The notes beneath the pieces are model-generated. The model was not told the origin of the DNA. It ran no database searches and saw nothing but the letters and a program-made list of their open reading frames with translations. Position numbers and translations under genes: made by a program. 28,071 nucleotides of DNA, from the NCBI GenBank assembly GCA_903922535.1, contig CAIXUF010000300.1, positions 1 to 28,071 on the forward strand. The letters run 5' to 3'. Source of the stretch: Candidatus Hydrogenedentota bacterium. GTDB taxonomy: Bacteria > Hydrogenedentota > Hydrogenedentia > Hydrogenedentiales > CAITNO01. Shown in pieces: positions 8,047-15,400 of the stretch. Numbering within the stretch: the first letter of the stretch is position 1; each line of letters opens with the position of its first letter.

Positions 8047-9083
8047 ACCGCGTGTTCGCTTGTGCAGGATGGGTTGCGACGTTGGTTGCCACGGCCTGTG
8101 CCGTGTGGTTCGCGCTGGACGCGCAGCGCAAGGCGGCGGACGCAACCCGTATCGGCGGCGAGCTGGCCTCGCTGCGGCAAGACCTTCAAAAGACGCACGC
8201 CGCGATGGACGAACTGACTGCGCGCAGCGCGGCGGCGGAGGCAGCCAGGGCCGCCAAGACGGAGGAAACGAAGACGTCCGAAGGGGCCGCGGCCGGGCCA
8301 AGCCTTGCCGAGTCGGCCATGAGCCTGTTTGCCGGGTCGTCTGCGGCGAAACCGGAAAAGAAAGTGGACGTTGCCGGTCTGGTGAAGGGGCTGATGAAGG
8401 CCAACGGCGCGGAAAGTTCGGGCGGGATTGCGGCCATGTTCGAGGGCCCGCAGGGCGAGCAGATGATGGACATGAGCGCCAAGCTCACCACGAACATGGA
8501 GTACGACCCGTTTGTCAACGGGCTGCAGCTTCCGGCGGAACAGAAGCAGCAGGTGCGCGACATTCTCACCAAATACAACGCAGAAACATTGCGCAAGACC
8601 ATGGGTGCGCTGCAGGGCAAGGGTGATTCCGCCCCGGACGACGGGGACTCGAAGAAGCGCAAGGAGCAAATGCGCGGCGAACTCAAGACCGTGCTTGGCG
8701 CGGACGGTCTGGATCAGTTCGACGCCTATCAGGAGGAAATGCCGGAGCAGATGCTTAACCAGTCGATGGACATGCAACTGGGCATATTTGCGGGCGGATT
8801 GACGCCCGAAAACAAAACGATGGTGCGCGACGTGATGGTGCAGGAACTGCTGCCCACCCAGCACGATCCGACCGAGCCGAAAACGCCCGATCAGCTTGGC
8901 GCGGCATCCGGCACCCAGCGCGCCGCATTTGACCGCGCGCTGCAGCGTTTGCAGCCCGAACTGCCGCCGGACCAATACGCGGTGGTGGAGGGATTTGTGC
9001 GGCAGCAGCAGGATATAATGGACATGGTGACCGGCATGATGCCCAAGCCCGCCGCAGCCGGCGGAACGGCGACGGCACAATAG
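8043..9083 (+). CDS. Membrane-tethered coiled-coil protein with LTxxQ-like helical repeats
   Basis: A 346-residue protein starting at a GTG with GGAGG seven bases upstream. An N-terminal anchor (residues ~5-25) is followed by a coiled coil (~27-75), a low-complexity Ala/Glu region, and a helical domain (~125-340) facing the periplasm by prediction. Within it three related stretches recur: LPAEQKQQVRDIL, LTPENKTMVRDVM and LPPDQYAVVEGFV. These resemble the LTxxQ motif of Spy/CpxP-type periplasmic chaperones and metal sensors, and many proteins of this look occur in PVC-type bacteria. No enzyme motif is visible. The GTG overlaps the TGA of the dead ATPase fragment, so the gene may once have been part of a transporter operon. 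Assignment to a Spy-like role is tentative. Confidence 0.7.
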   Translation: MNRVFACAGWVATLVATACAVWFALDAQRKAADATRIGGELASLRQDLQKTHAAMDELTARSAAAEAARAAKTEETKTSEGAAAGPSLAESAMSLFAGSSAAKPEKKVDVAGLVKGLMKANGAESSGGIAAMFEGPQGEQMMDMSAKLTTNMEYDPFVNGLQLPAEQKQQVRDILTKYNAETLRKTMGALQGKGDSAPDDGDSKKRKEQMRGELKTVLGADGLDQFDAYQEEMPEQMLNQSMDMQLGIFAGGLTPENKTMVRDVMVQELLPTQHDPTEPKTPDQLGAASGTQRAAFDRALQRLQPELPPDQYAVVEGFVRQQQDIMDMVTGMMPKPAAAGGTATAQ

Positions 9084-9174
9084 GGGAAGCACCGGGAAGT
9101 CATGAGAAGCGGCCCGGCGCCCGGGCGTGCATGAAGGCAAACAACGGCCCTCTGGGCATGAGGAGACTGGACCA

Positions 9175-10320
9175 ATGATAACGGACTTCCATGATGAATC
9201 CACGCACCGGGGCGGTGCGATGGACCGGCGTGCGTTTCTTGCGCGCGGCGGCGCGGTCACCACGGCGGCGATGACCGGACTGGCGGCGGCCCGCGCCACG
9301 GCGGCGGACGACAAGCCCGAAGCCAAACTGCGGGTGGCGGTGATGAGCAAATGGCATCCGCACGCGAACGGCTATGCGAAGACGCTGGCGGCCATGCCGG
9401 ACGTGAAAATCACAGCGGTATGGGACGAGGACGCCAAGCGCGGCGAGAACTGGGCGAGGCAGTTGAAGGCGCCCTTTGTGGCCGACTACAACGAGGTGGT
9501 GAAGCGCCCCGACGTGGACGGCGTGATGATCACCGCGCCGTCGAGCATGCACGCCGACATCATGGTGGCGGCGGCCAAGGCGGGCAAGCACATCTTCACC
9601 GAAAAGGTGCTGGCCCTGACCATCGACGACTGCAACCGCGTGGCCGAGGCGGTGCACGCGGCCAATGTGAAGTTCTGCATCTCCTTCCCCTTCCGCACCA
9701 AACCGGAAACGCTGTACGCGAAGAAGGTGGTGGACGAGGGGCTGATCGGGCAGGTGACCTTCATGCGCGTGCGTGACGCCCACGACGGTGCCAGCGGCAA
9801 ATGGCTGCCGGACTATTTCTGGGACGAGAAGACCTGCGGCGGCGGCGCGATGATGGACCTGGGCGCGCACCCGATGTACCTGAACCGCTGGCTGGGCGGT
9901 CAGCCCAAGCGCATCGTGTCGGCCTTCGCCAATGTGACCGGGCACGCCCTGGAAGACAATGCCGTGTCGGTGATTGAGTTTGAAAACGGCTGTCTCGGCA
10001 TTGCCGAGACGGGCTTCGTTTCCAGCGACAGTCCCTTCAGCCTCGAATTGGACGGCACCGAGGGGAGCCTGCGGGTGGGCGGACCGGAAGAGAGCCAGGT
10101 GCTGATTATATCGCAGAAACTCAAGACAAAAGGGTGGGTGAAGCCCGACGCACTTCCGGAGAAGCGGCCCGAGACGATCCCGATGTGGGTGGACGGCATT
10201 CTGAAGGGCACGCCGATCCCCTTTGGCCTGGAGGAAGGCACGCAGCTCACGGAACTGATGCAGTACGCCTACCTGGCGGCCAAGGAGAAGCGGCAGGTGG
10301 ACATTCCGGCACGCGCATAG
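9175..10320 (+). CDS. Tat-exported Gfo/Idh/MocA family oxidoreductase
   Basis: A 381-residue NAD(P)-dependent oxidoreductase homologue of the Gfo/Idh/MocA family, which usually acts on sugars or sugar acids. The ATG at 9175 has GAGGAG nine bases upstream; an inner ATG at 9220 is possible. A twin-arginine signal (DRRAFLARGG, RR at 18-19, then a hydrophobic stretch to ARATAA) predicts export of the folded enzyme. Family landmarks: TAPSSMHADI and GKHIFTEKV (the usual EKP is EKV), and GGGAMMDLGAHPMYLNRWLGG for the substrate site. Oddly, the first strand reads VAVMSKWHPHANGY without the usual GxGxxG, so cofactor binding may differ. Exported members are common in Planctomycetes and relatives that eat polysaccharides. 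Substrate unknown. Confidence 0.85.
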   Translation: MITDFHDESTHRGGAMDRRAFLARGGAVTTAAMTGLAAARATAADDKPEAKLRVAVMSKWHPHANGYAKTLAAMPDVKITAVWDEDAKRGENWARQLKAPFVADYNEVVKRPDVDGVMITAPSSMHADIMVAAAKAGKHIFTEKVLALTIDDCNRVAEAVHAANVKFCISFPFRTKPETLYAKKVVDEGLIGQVTFMRVRDAHDGASGKWLPDYFWDEKTCGGGAMMDLGAHPMYLNRWLGGQPKRIVSAFANVTGHALEDNAVSVIEFENGCLGIAETGFVSSDSPFSLELDGTEGSLRVGGPEESQVLIISQKLKTKGWVKPDALPEKRPETIPMWVDGILKGTPIPFGLEEGTQLTELMQYAYLAAKEKRQVDIPARA

Positions 10321-10341
10321 CCGGACAAGAAGAAGACGATA

Positions 10342-10373
10342 AACGCGGGCGGTCCTGCTGGGCCGCCCGCGTT
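10342..10373. terminator. Bidirectional hairpin between convergent genes
   Basis: A perfect 11-base-pair inverted repeat, AACGCGGGCGG (10342-10352) and CCGCCCGCGTT (10363-10373), with a ten-base loop. It lies between the stops of the oxidoreductase (plus) and the phosphatase (minus). No clean T-run follows on the plus strand; on the minus strand the stem is followed by a T-rich TTTATCGTCTTCTTCTT. It probably ends transcription from both sides. Confidence 0.65.
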
Positions 10374-10435
10374 GCATTAAACAGTCATGCAACGCGGCCG
10401 AAAGCGGCTGAGATCCACTTCCATGTTGGGCGCCG

Positions 10436-11680
10436 CTACTTCACCGGCTTGTCGATAATCACCTCGTCGCGGACCTTGCCGTCGGCGTCATAGGCGCGGT
10501 AGCTGAGTCTGTCACCGCAACTGGTGTCGATGCTGATGACCTGGCAGGTGGAGACGTTGGTGAAGCCGACGGCCGTGTAGTCGTGCTGTTCCTGCTTGTA
10601 GTACTTGGTGCCGGCGTCGGCCACGACGTAAATGGTGCCTTCGGCGGGCGAGGCGGCAATCTTCTCGGCGTTCATGGGATAGGTGCGCAGGTAGGCGTGG
10701 TCGTGCCCCTGGAAGACCATGTCCACATGATACTTGTCGAAGAGCGTGCACCACTGTTCGCGAACGGCCCGGTTGTCGCGTCCGGGGTCGGACGAATAGG
10801 CGGGCTGGTGGAAGAGGACGAATCTCCAGGTGGCATCGGCACCGGAAAACTGCTTGTCCAGCCAGGTCCGCTGTTCCGCCGGGGGGGTGTTGCCGTCCAG
10901 CACGACAAAGAGCGCGTTCCCATACTGGAAGGAGTAGACGCGCTCCTTGGCGACATTCTCCGGCCCGTTTTCGGGCAACGCAAAGAGGTCCAGGTAGAGC
11001 TTGGGGCCGGGTCCGTCCTTGCACTCATGGTTGCCGATGGTAGGAACGACGTCACAGCGATCAAATACGCCTTCCGCGGCGTGGAAGAGTTCGTCCCAAC
11101 AGACGCGGTTGTTTCCCTGGTTCACGAAATCGCCGCCGGTGAGGCAGAACGCCGCCTTGGGGTTGCGGTCGCGCATCTGGTGAATCATCTTGCCCCACTC
11201 GTCCATGCCGTTCTGCACGTCGGCAAAAAACAGAAACGAAAAGGGCACGCGCCCTTGGGGCGCGGTCGTGAACGGAACCCATTCAGACCAAGTGTTGGCC
11301 TGCTTTTCGCCGACGCGGTAGACATAGGCGGTGCCCGGAGTCAATCCGGTAATCTTTGCGGTGAAGTGTTCAATGGTGGGCGCGTTGGTTATAAGCGCGT
11401 CTTCCAGCTTCACTGCTTCGGCGTGTACTTCAAGTGCCGCGCTTTCCGGCGCGTCACTCTTGCGGTACTGCACGAAACTTTCCGTCACCTCGGGCGCGGT
11501 GCGCCATTGGACGGTCTGTGTGGTGCAGGGATCACCGCTCCAGGTCAGGCAGATGTCGTCCGCATGGGTGGAGGGTGGGAACTGTGTGGTCCGGGGTTGC
11601 GCATCCCCGAGAACGAATGGGGACGCCAGCACGGCCGCGAGCAGCGTGAATACAAATCCAAAACGGCGGAGACTCTTCAA
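10436..11680 (-). CDS. Purple acid phosphatase-like metallophosphoesterase, exported
   Basis: A 414-residue secreted phosphoesterase. From a likely TTG start at 11680, with GGAAAGG seven bases upstream, the chain opens with a signal peptide (KSLRRFGFVFTLLAAVLASP). Residues ~40-140 form a fibronectin-like N-terminal domain as in purple acid phosphatases (ITGLTPGTAYVYRVG). The metallophosphoesterase core follows with D154 (FADVQ), D184 (GGDFVNQG), N217-H218 (GNHE), H291 (FHQPAY) and H326/H328 (GHDHAY), so both metal sites appear complete. It would release phosphate from organic phosphates outside the cytoplasm. A longer frame to 11767 exists but adds a non-signal-like segment. It lies 83 bases downstream of the YbjQ-like gene on the same strand and converges with the oxidoreductase gene. 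Confidence 0.85.
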   Translation of the reverse strand: MKSLRRFGFVFTLLAAVLASPFVLGDAQPRTTQFPPSTHADDICLTWSGDPCTTQTVQWRTAPEVTESFVQYRKSDAPESAALEVHAEAVKLEDALITNAPTIEHFTAKITGLTPGTAYVYRVGEKQANTWSEWVPFTTAPQGRVPFSFLFFADVQNGMDEWGKMIHQMRDRNPKAAFCLTGGDFVNQGNNRVCWDELFHAAEGVFDRCDVVPTIGNHECKDGPGPKLYLDLFALPENGPENVAKERVYSFQYGNALFVVLDGNTPPAEQRTWLDKQFSGADATWRFVLFHQPAYSSDPGRDNRAVREQWCTLFDKYHVDMVFQGHDHAYLRTYPMNAEKIAASPAEGTIYVVADAGTKYYKQEQHDYTAVGFTNVSTCQVISIDTSCGDRLSYRAYDADGKVRDEVIIDKPVK

Positions 11681-11763
11681 GGAAGGACCTTTCCAGCGGG
11701 TTGTTCGCCGATGCGGAGCGCACCATATTGCGCCCCGTACAGACAGTTGTCTTTGGACATCCG

Positions 11764-12111
11764 TCAAGCCGACGGGGTTTCAGGGGCGATGACCACGGCG
11801 GTGCCGTAGCAAAGCACTTCCGTGGCGGCCATTTGCCCACCGCCGAGGTCGGAGGTGTCGTAACGAAAACCGACAATGGCGTTGGCACCCATTTCGTGGG
11901 CGTGCCGCACCATCAGGTCGTAGGACTGGGTGCGGGTCTGCTCGCACATTTCTGTGTAGGCACCGATCTTCCCCCCGATGAAGTTCTTGAGTCCGCCCAG
12001 GATGCCCTGGATGATGGTGGGTGACCGCACGATGATGCCGCGGACGATGCCCCGGTATTCGACGATGCGGTAGCCCTCAATGGTGAAGGTGGTGGTGACG
12101 GGAAGACTCAT
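11764..12111 (-). CDS. YbjQ / UPF0145 (DUF74) family protein
   Basis: A 115-residue protein of the YbjQ family (PF01906, once called a putative heavy-metal-binding domain). Typical traits are GYRIVEYRGIVRGI near the N-terminus, the central GGLKNFIGGKIGAYTEM stretch, then ARxxAxxEMGANAIVGFRYD-like helix and strand, and the final TEVLCYGTAVVI. Family members form pentameric rings; their role is not settled. The start is fixed by an excellent AGGAGG (12126-12121) nine bases before the ATG, so the longer open frame upstream is not used. The gene is divergent from the glycerate kinase gene across a 92-base gap and lies upstream of the phosphatase gene on the same strand; whether they share a transcript is unclear. 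Confidence 0.9.
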   Translation of the reverse strand: MSLPVTTTFTIEGYRIVEYRGIVRGIIVRSPTIIQGILGGLKNFIGGKIGAYTEMCEQTRTQSYDLMVRHAHEMGANAIVGFRYDTSDLGGGQMAATEVLCYGTAVVIAPETPSA

Positions 12112-12160
12112 GGCGATGTTCCTCCTTTGTTGAAACAATGCGATTCTGAACGCGGGGCTA

Positions 12161-12169
12161 TGGTACATT
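12161..12169 (+). promoter_or_regulatory. Possible extended -10 element for the glycerate kinase operon
   Basis: TGGTACATT at 12161-12169 fits an extended -10 (TGn followed by a four-of-six TATAAT match), about 34 bases before the ATG at 12204. No convincing -35 is seen. The same TGG-plus-hexamer layout appears before the gcv operon and before the PKD lipoprotein gene. Confidence 0.35.
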
Positions 12170-12203
12170 GACAGTCGGGCATGGTCCAAACTGGAGTGCA
12201 GGG

Positions 12204-13343
12204 ATGATCGTTGTCATTGCGCCGGATTCGTTCAAGGAATGCGCCACGGCGGCGGAGGTTGCGGGGGCTATCGCCTCCGGCTGGCTGCGCGCGGACCGGT
12301 CGGCGGAACTGCGCCTGGTACCCATGGCCGACGGCGGAGAGGGGACGGTGGCGGCGCTGGCGGCAGCACGCGGACGGATCAAAGAGACGGACGTGACGGG
12401 GCCGGCGGGGGAGGTGGTGACGGCACGGTGGGCGCTGCTGGACGACGGGGTGGCGGTCATTGAGATGGCGGAGGCGGCGGGGCTGCATCTGGTCGCACCG
12501 CACCGCCGCGATCCGATGACGGCGACGACGCGGGGCGTGGGCGAACTCGTGCGGGCGGGACTTGACGCGGGCGCGCGGCGCTTCATCGTGGGCGTGGGCG
12601 GCAGCGCCACCAACGACGGCGGCGCGGGCATGGCGCAGGCCCTGGGCGCGTCGCTGCGCGACGCGGAGGGTCGCGAACTCGCGCCGGGTGGCGCGGCGCT
12701 GGCGGGTCTTGCGGAAATTGACGTTTCGGGGATGGATGCGCGCCTTGCCGAATGCACGGTCTTTGTGGCGTGCGACGTGGACAATCCACTGTGCGGCCCG
12801 GAGGGCGCATCCCATGTCTACGGGCCGCAGAAGGGCGCGACCCCGGCGCAGACAGCCGAACTGGACGCGGCGCTGGCGCGCTATGCGGCGGCATTGCGTG
12901 CCGGCCTTGGCGTGGATTTGCGCGACACGCCGGGCGCGGGTGCGGCGGGCGGCCTTGCGGCGGGACTGATGGCCTTTCTGGGTGCCCGTCTCCAGCCGGG
13001 TATTGATCTGGTGGCGGAGCAGGCGGACCTTGCGAAGGCACTGGAGGGCGCAGACCTGGTGATTACGGGCGAAGGGTCCATGGACGGGCAAAGTCTTCGC
13101 GGCAAGGTCCCCGTGGGCGTGGCGCGCATGGCGTGGGAACGGGGCGTGCCGTGCATCGCGCTGGCCGGACGGCTGGGGGCGGGTTATGAGGCCGTTTATG
13201 ACTTGGGAATCACGGCCGCCTTTGCGATTGCACCGGGCCCTGCAACACGGGACGAGTCGATGATGAATGCGCTGGACTGGCTGACAGACCGCACGGAGGC
13301 CGTTGCCCGCGCATGGATGGCCGCGACGGGGCCGCGCCCATGA
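12204..13343 (+). CDS. Glycerate 2-kinase (GarK/GlxK family)
   Basis: A 379-residue glycerate kinase of the GarK/GlxK type, which phosphorylates D-glycerate with ATP to 2-phosphoglycerate and so feeds glyoxylate or sugar-acid carbon into lower glycolysis. Conserved stretches are in order: APDSFKECATAAEVAGAI (N-terminus), MADGGEGTVAAL, GVGGSATNDGGAGMAQALGA, CDVDNPLCGPEGA, GAAGGLAAGLMAFLGA and the C-terminal DLVITGEGSMDGQSLRGKVP. Length is usual for the family. The ATG at 12204 has GGAG seven bases upstream. Its TGA overlaps the ATG of the heparinase-like gene (ATGA), so the pair is translationally coupled, an unexpected partnership for this kinase. Cytoplasmic. Confidence 0.93.
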   Translation: MIVVIAPDSFKECATAAEVAGAIASGWLRADRSAELRLVPMADGGEGTVAALAAARGRIKETDVTGPAGEVVTARWALLDDGVAVIEMAEAAGLHLVAPHRRDPMTATTRGVGELVRAGLDAGARRFIVGVGGSATNDGGAGMAQALGASLRDAEGRELAPGGAALAGLAEIDVSGMDARLAECTVFVACDVDNPLCGPEGASHVYGPQKGATPAQTAELDAALARYAAALRAGLGVDLRDTPGAGAAGGLAAGLMAFLGARLQPGIDLVAEQADLAKALEGADLVITGEGSMDGQSLRGKVPVGVARMAWERGVPCIALAGRLGAGYEAVYDLGITAAFAIAPGPATRDESMMNALDWLTDRTEAVARAWMAATGPRP

Positions 13344-15109
13344 GCGGCAAGTGGGGAACACTTGCGCTGTATGCGCGCACACTGCGGTATCTGCGTCCAA
13401 AACAGATCGCGTGGCGGTTGTTGCGGATGGCGCAGCGGCGGCTGCCCGTGCGGGCGCCTGCACGGAACAACGATGCGCCCGCCCATTTTGAGGGTGCCAG
13501 CCTGCTGCGGCTGCGTGAGTTTCTGACGCTGGCGCACGGGCATGGGCTGGACTCGGACGCCGACACGTTGGCGCTCCGGGATGATGTTTTTACGTTCTTG
13601 AACCAGGCCGTGGACTGCAAAGCCAAAATGCCCTGGCAGGACAAGTCGCTTCCGCTGCTTTGGCGCTATCAACTGCACGGATTCCGCCCGGCCCGGATAC
13701 TGGCCGCAGCCGCCTTTTCCGATGGGGCCGCGCGCGGCGACGTGGCACATGCCGCCCGCTGGGTGGAGGACTGGCTGCGTAATAATCCGCCGGGCGCGGC
13801 GGTGGCCTGGGACCCCCATCCCACGGCGGACCGTCTGTTTAACTGGGTGCTATGTTCGGCGGCGTTCGGTGACGGCTGCGGCGCGACGGCGGATCGCTGC
13901 GCCGTGCAGGCGCGGTGGCTGGAGGCGCACCTCGAACATGACCTGTGCGCAAACCATCTGTTCAAAGAGGTGCTGGCGCTGGCGCTGGTGGCCGAGGTCA
14001 CTGGCAACGCCCCGTTGCGGCGGCGGGCATGGGAAAGGGTGGAGGAACAGGTTGCGGAGCAGATTCTTCCGGATGGCGGCCATTATGAGCGCAGCCCGAT
14101 GTACCATGCGCTGGCACTGTTCGACGGGCTGGTGCTGCGTGCGGCCGCGGCAAGCCCGCCCGCCTTCTTTGACAACGCCCTGCGGCGGATGACCCGTTTT
14201 CTGGAGGACATGCTGCATCCCGACGGTGACATTCCGCTCTTCAGCGACGCGGCGTTTGGTGAGGCGATGCCTGGCGGGGCACTGGTGAGGCTATCCCGTG
14301 CGCTGCTGGGGATGGAGTCACGGGGTGAGGAGCGTCCCGCCCTGCTGGATTCAGGGTTCTACGTGCTTGGCAGCGGGGAAGACCGGATGATTCTCAAGGC
14401 GGTCGGACCCAGCCCGGAATATCAGCCGGGGCATGCGCACGCCGATCCCTTTACCTTTGAACTTTCCGTGGCGGGCCGGCGGATGATTGTGGACGGGGGC
14501 TGCAACGGATATGCGGAAAGCCCGTTGCGCGGCTACTGCCGCAGTGTGCGCGCACACAACACGGTCCGCATCAACGGGCAGGAGCCGATGGAGGCGTGGG
14601 GCGTGTTCCGGGTGGCCCGCCGCCATCGGTTTACCGCCGCAGACTGGGAGATGAGCGGCCATGCTTCGATATTCCGGGGCAGTTGCCGCTGGCCGCAGGG
14701 CTGGACGCAGACCCGCTATGCGCGGTATGACCGCGACACGGGATTCTGGGTGGTGGTCGACCGCGTGGAAGGCGGCGGCCCGCTTGAAGTGGAGAGTTGC
14801 CTCCATTTTCATCCCGGCACAGAATTGACGGAATCGGACGGGGCTTGGATTGCGCAGCGGGGCGGGGCCCGGCTGGGGATACTGCCGGAAGGCGCGGACC
14901 GCATTGAACGCGTCGAGGGCGCGCATGCGCCGGAGCAGGGATGGTATTGTCCGCGCTTCGGCGTGGCGGAGCCTGCGCCGACGCTGGTGCTGCATGGGTC
15001 GGGCGCGGGGGCGCTCACCTGCGGCTGGATGCTGTTTCCGCCGGAAGGGGTGGACCGCGTGGCTGCCGCGCTGGAGACGATGCGCCGGGAACTTCGAGAC
15101 AAGGCGTAA
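13340..15109 (+). CDS. Heparinase II/III family protein (polysaccharide lyase-like)
   Basis: A 589-residue protein of the heparinase II/III family. The N-terminal ~320 residues should form the alpha-helical toroid (Trp-rich PHPTADRLFNWVLCS, then LEHDLCANHLFKEVLALAL and LPDGGHYERSPMYH with H248 and Y249). The C-terminal beta part begins with the family hallmark GHAHADPFTFEL (H365, H367, D369) and RAHNTVRING (R404, H406, N407). No signal peptide is visible, so it may act inside the cell or need another route. Members cleave uronic-acid polysaccharides or sit in exopolysaccharide clusters; substrate cannot be read here. The ATG at 13340 overlaps the glycerate kinase stop by four bases, giving tight co-translation and suggesting a shared role in sugar-acid use. 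Confidence 0.88.
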   Translation: MSGKWGTLALYARTLRYLRPKQIAWRLLRMAQRRLPVRAPARNNDAPAHFEGASLLRLREFLTLAHGHGLDSDADTLALRDDVFTFLNQAVDCKAKMPWQDKSLPLLWRYQLHGFRPARILAAAAFSDGAARGDVAHAARWVEDWLRNNPPGAAVAWDPHPTADRLFNWVLCSAAFGDGCGATADRCAVQARWLEAHLEHDLCANHLFKEVLALALVAEVTGNAPLRRRAWERVEEQVAEQILPDGGHYERSPMYHALALFDGLVLRAAAASPPAFFDNALRRMTRFLEDMLHPDGDIPLFSDAAFGEAMPGGALVRLSRALLGMESRGEERPALLDSGFYVLGSGEDRMILKAVGPSPEYQPGHAHADPFTFELSVAGRRMIVDGGCNGYAESPLRGYCRSVRAHNTVRINGQEPMEAWGVFRVARRHRFTAADWEMSGHASIFRGSCRWPQGWTQTRYARYDRDTGFWVVVDRVEGGGPLEVESCLHFHPGTELTESDGAWIAQRGGARLGILPEGADRIERVEGAHAPEQGWYCPRFGVAEPAPTLVLHGSGAGALTCGWMLFPPEGVDRVAAALETMRRELRDKA

Positions 15110-15127
15110 CGCGGAGATTGGCCATTC

Positions 15128-15149
15128 CGGCCCGCGCCACACCGGGCCG
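15128..15149 (+). terminator. Hairpin downstream of the heparinase-like gene
   Basis: CGGCCCG (15128-15134) and CGGGCCG (15143-15149) form a seven-base-pair GC-rich stem with an eight-base loop, 18 bases after the stop. No T-run follows, so it may only slow transcription or protect the 3' end. Confidence 0.35.
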
Positions 15150-15217
15150 AAGAACCCCCGGTCAGGGGAGATGCGTGTGGTTGACGGGCTTTTCTATGCA
15201 AGAAAGCACACTCCAAT

Positions 15218-15246
15218 TTGACCCTGCGGCCAGAATATGGCACAAT
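15218..15246 (+). promoter_or_regulatory. Promoter of the gcv operon
   Basis: A -35 TTGACC (15218-15223, five of six) and a -10 CACAAT (15241-15246, four of six) are spaced 17 bases apart, with an extended TGG directly before the -10. Transcription would start near 15253, just ahead of the riboswitch fold, so the aptamer would be at the 5' end of the message. Confidence 0.6.
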
Positions 15247-15265
15247 GGGCGCGTCCCCGGGGCTG

Positions 15266-15350
15266 GGGTCCGCTGTGACTGGCGAGTGAGACGTGGCATC
15301 GACCACGGTGGAGCAGCGGATCATGTGATGAAGCCGCTCGCCTGGGCGTA
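15266..15350 (+). ncRNA. ZTP (pfl-motif) riboswitch upstream of gcvT
   Basis: The region carries the conserved elements of the ZTP riboswitch, which binds the alarmone ZTP/ZMP that builds up when 10-formyl-THF is short. P1 pairs TCCGCT (15269-15274) with AGCGGA (15315-15320). Inside it are the conserved GTGACTGGCG (15275-15284), stem P2 CGTGG (15292-15296) with CCACG (15303-15307), and GGAGC (15310-15314). After a short linker, the 3' domain has GCC (15333-15335) pairing with GGC (15345-15347) around CGCCTGGGC. Its CGCC (15339-15342) can form the family pseudoknot with GGCG (15281-15284). A small hairpin AAACC-GCC-GGTTT (15369-15381) lies before the gcvT ribosome binding site, but there is no T-run, so control of translation is more likely than termination. 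Called from memory of the consensus, not from a covariance search. Confidence 0.85.
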
Positions 15351-15400
15351 GACGCAACTTGGGGGCTGAAACCGCCGGTTTGTCCGGAAAAGGTACGGCC

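Noticed and set aside
7674..9350. A 558-codon minus-strand frame across the ATPase remnant and the LTxxQ-like gene
   Set aside because: Arg/His/Leu-rich antisense shadow with no start signal; it crosses several plus-strand gene boundaries.
9100..10392. A 430-codon minus-strand frame opposite the oxidoreductase gene
   Set aside because: No domain likeness; the plus-strand frame has a Tat signal and family motifs.
15266..15350. Glycine riboswitch, the usual regulator of gcvT
   Set aside because: None of the tandem glycine aptamer landmarks are present; the conserved bases fit the ZTP motif instead.
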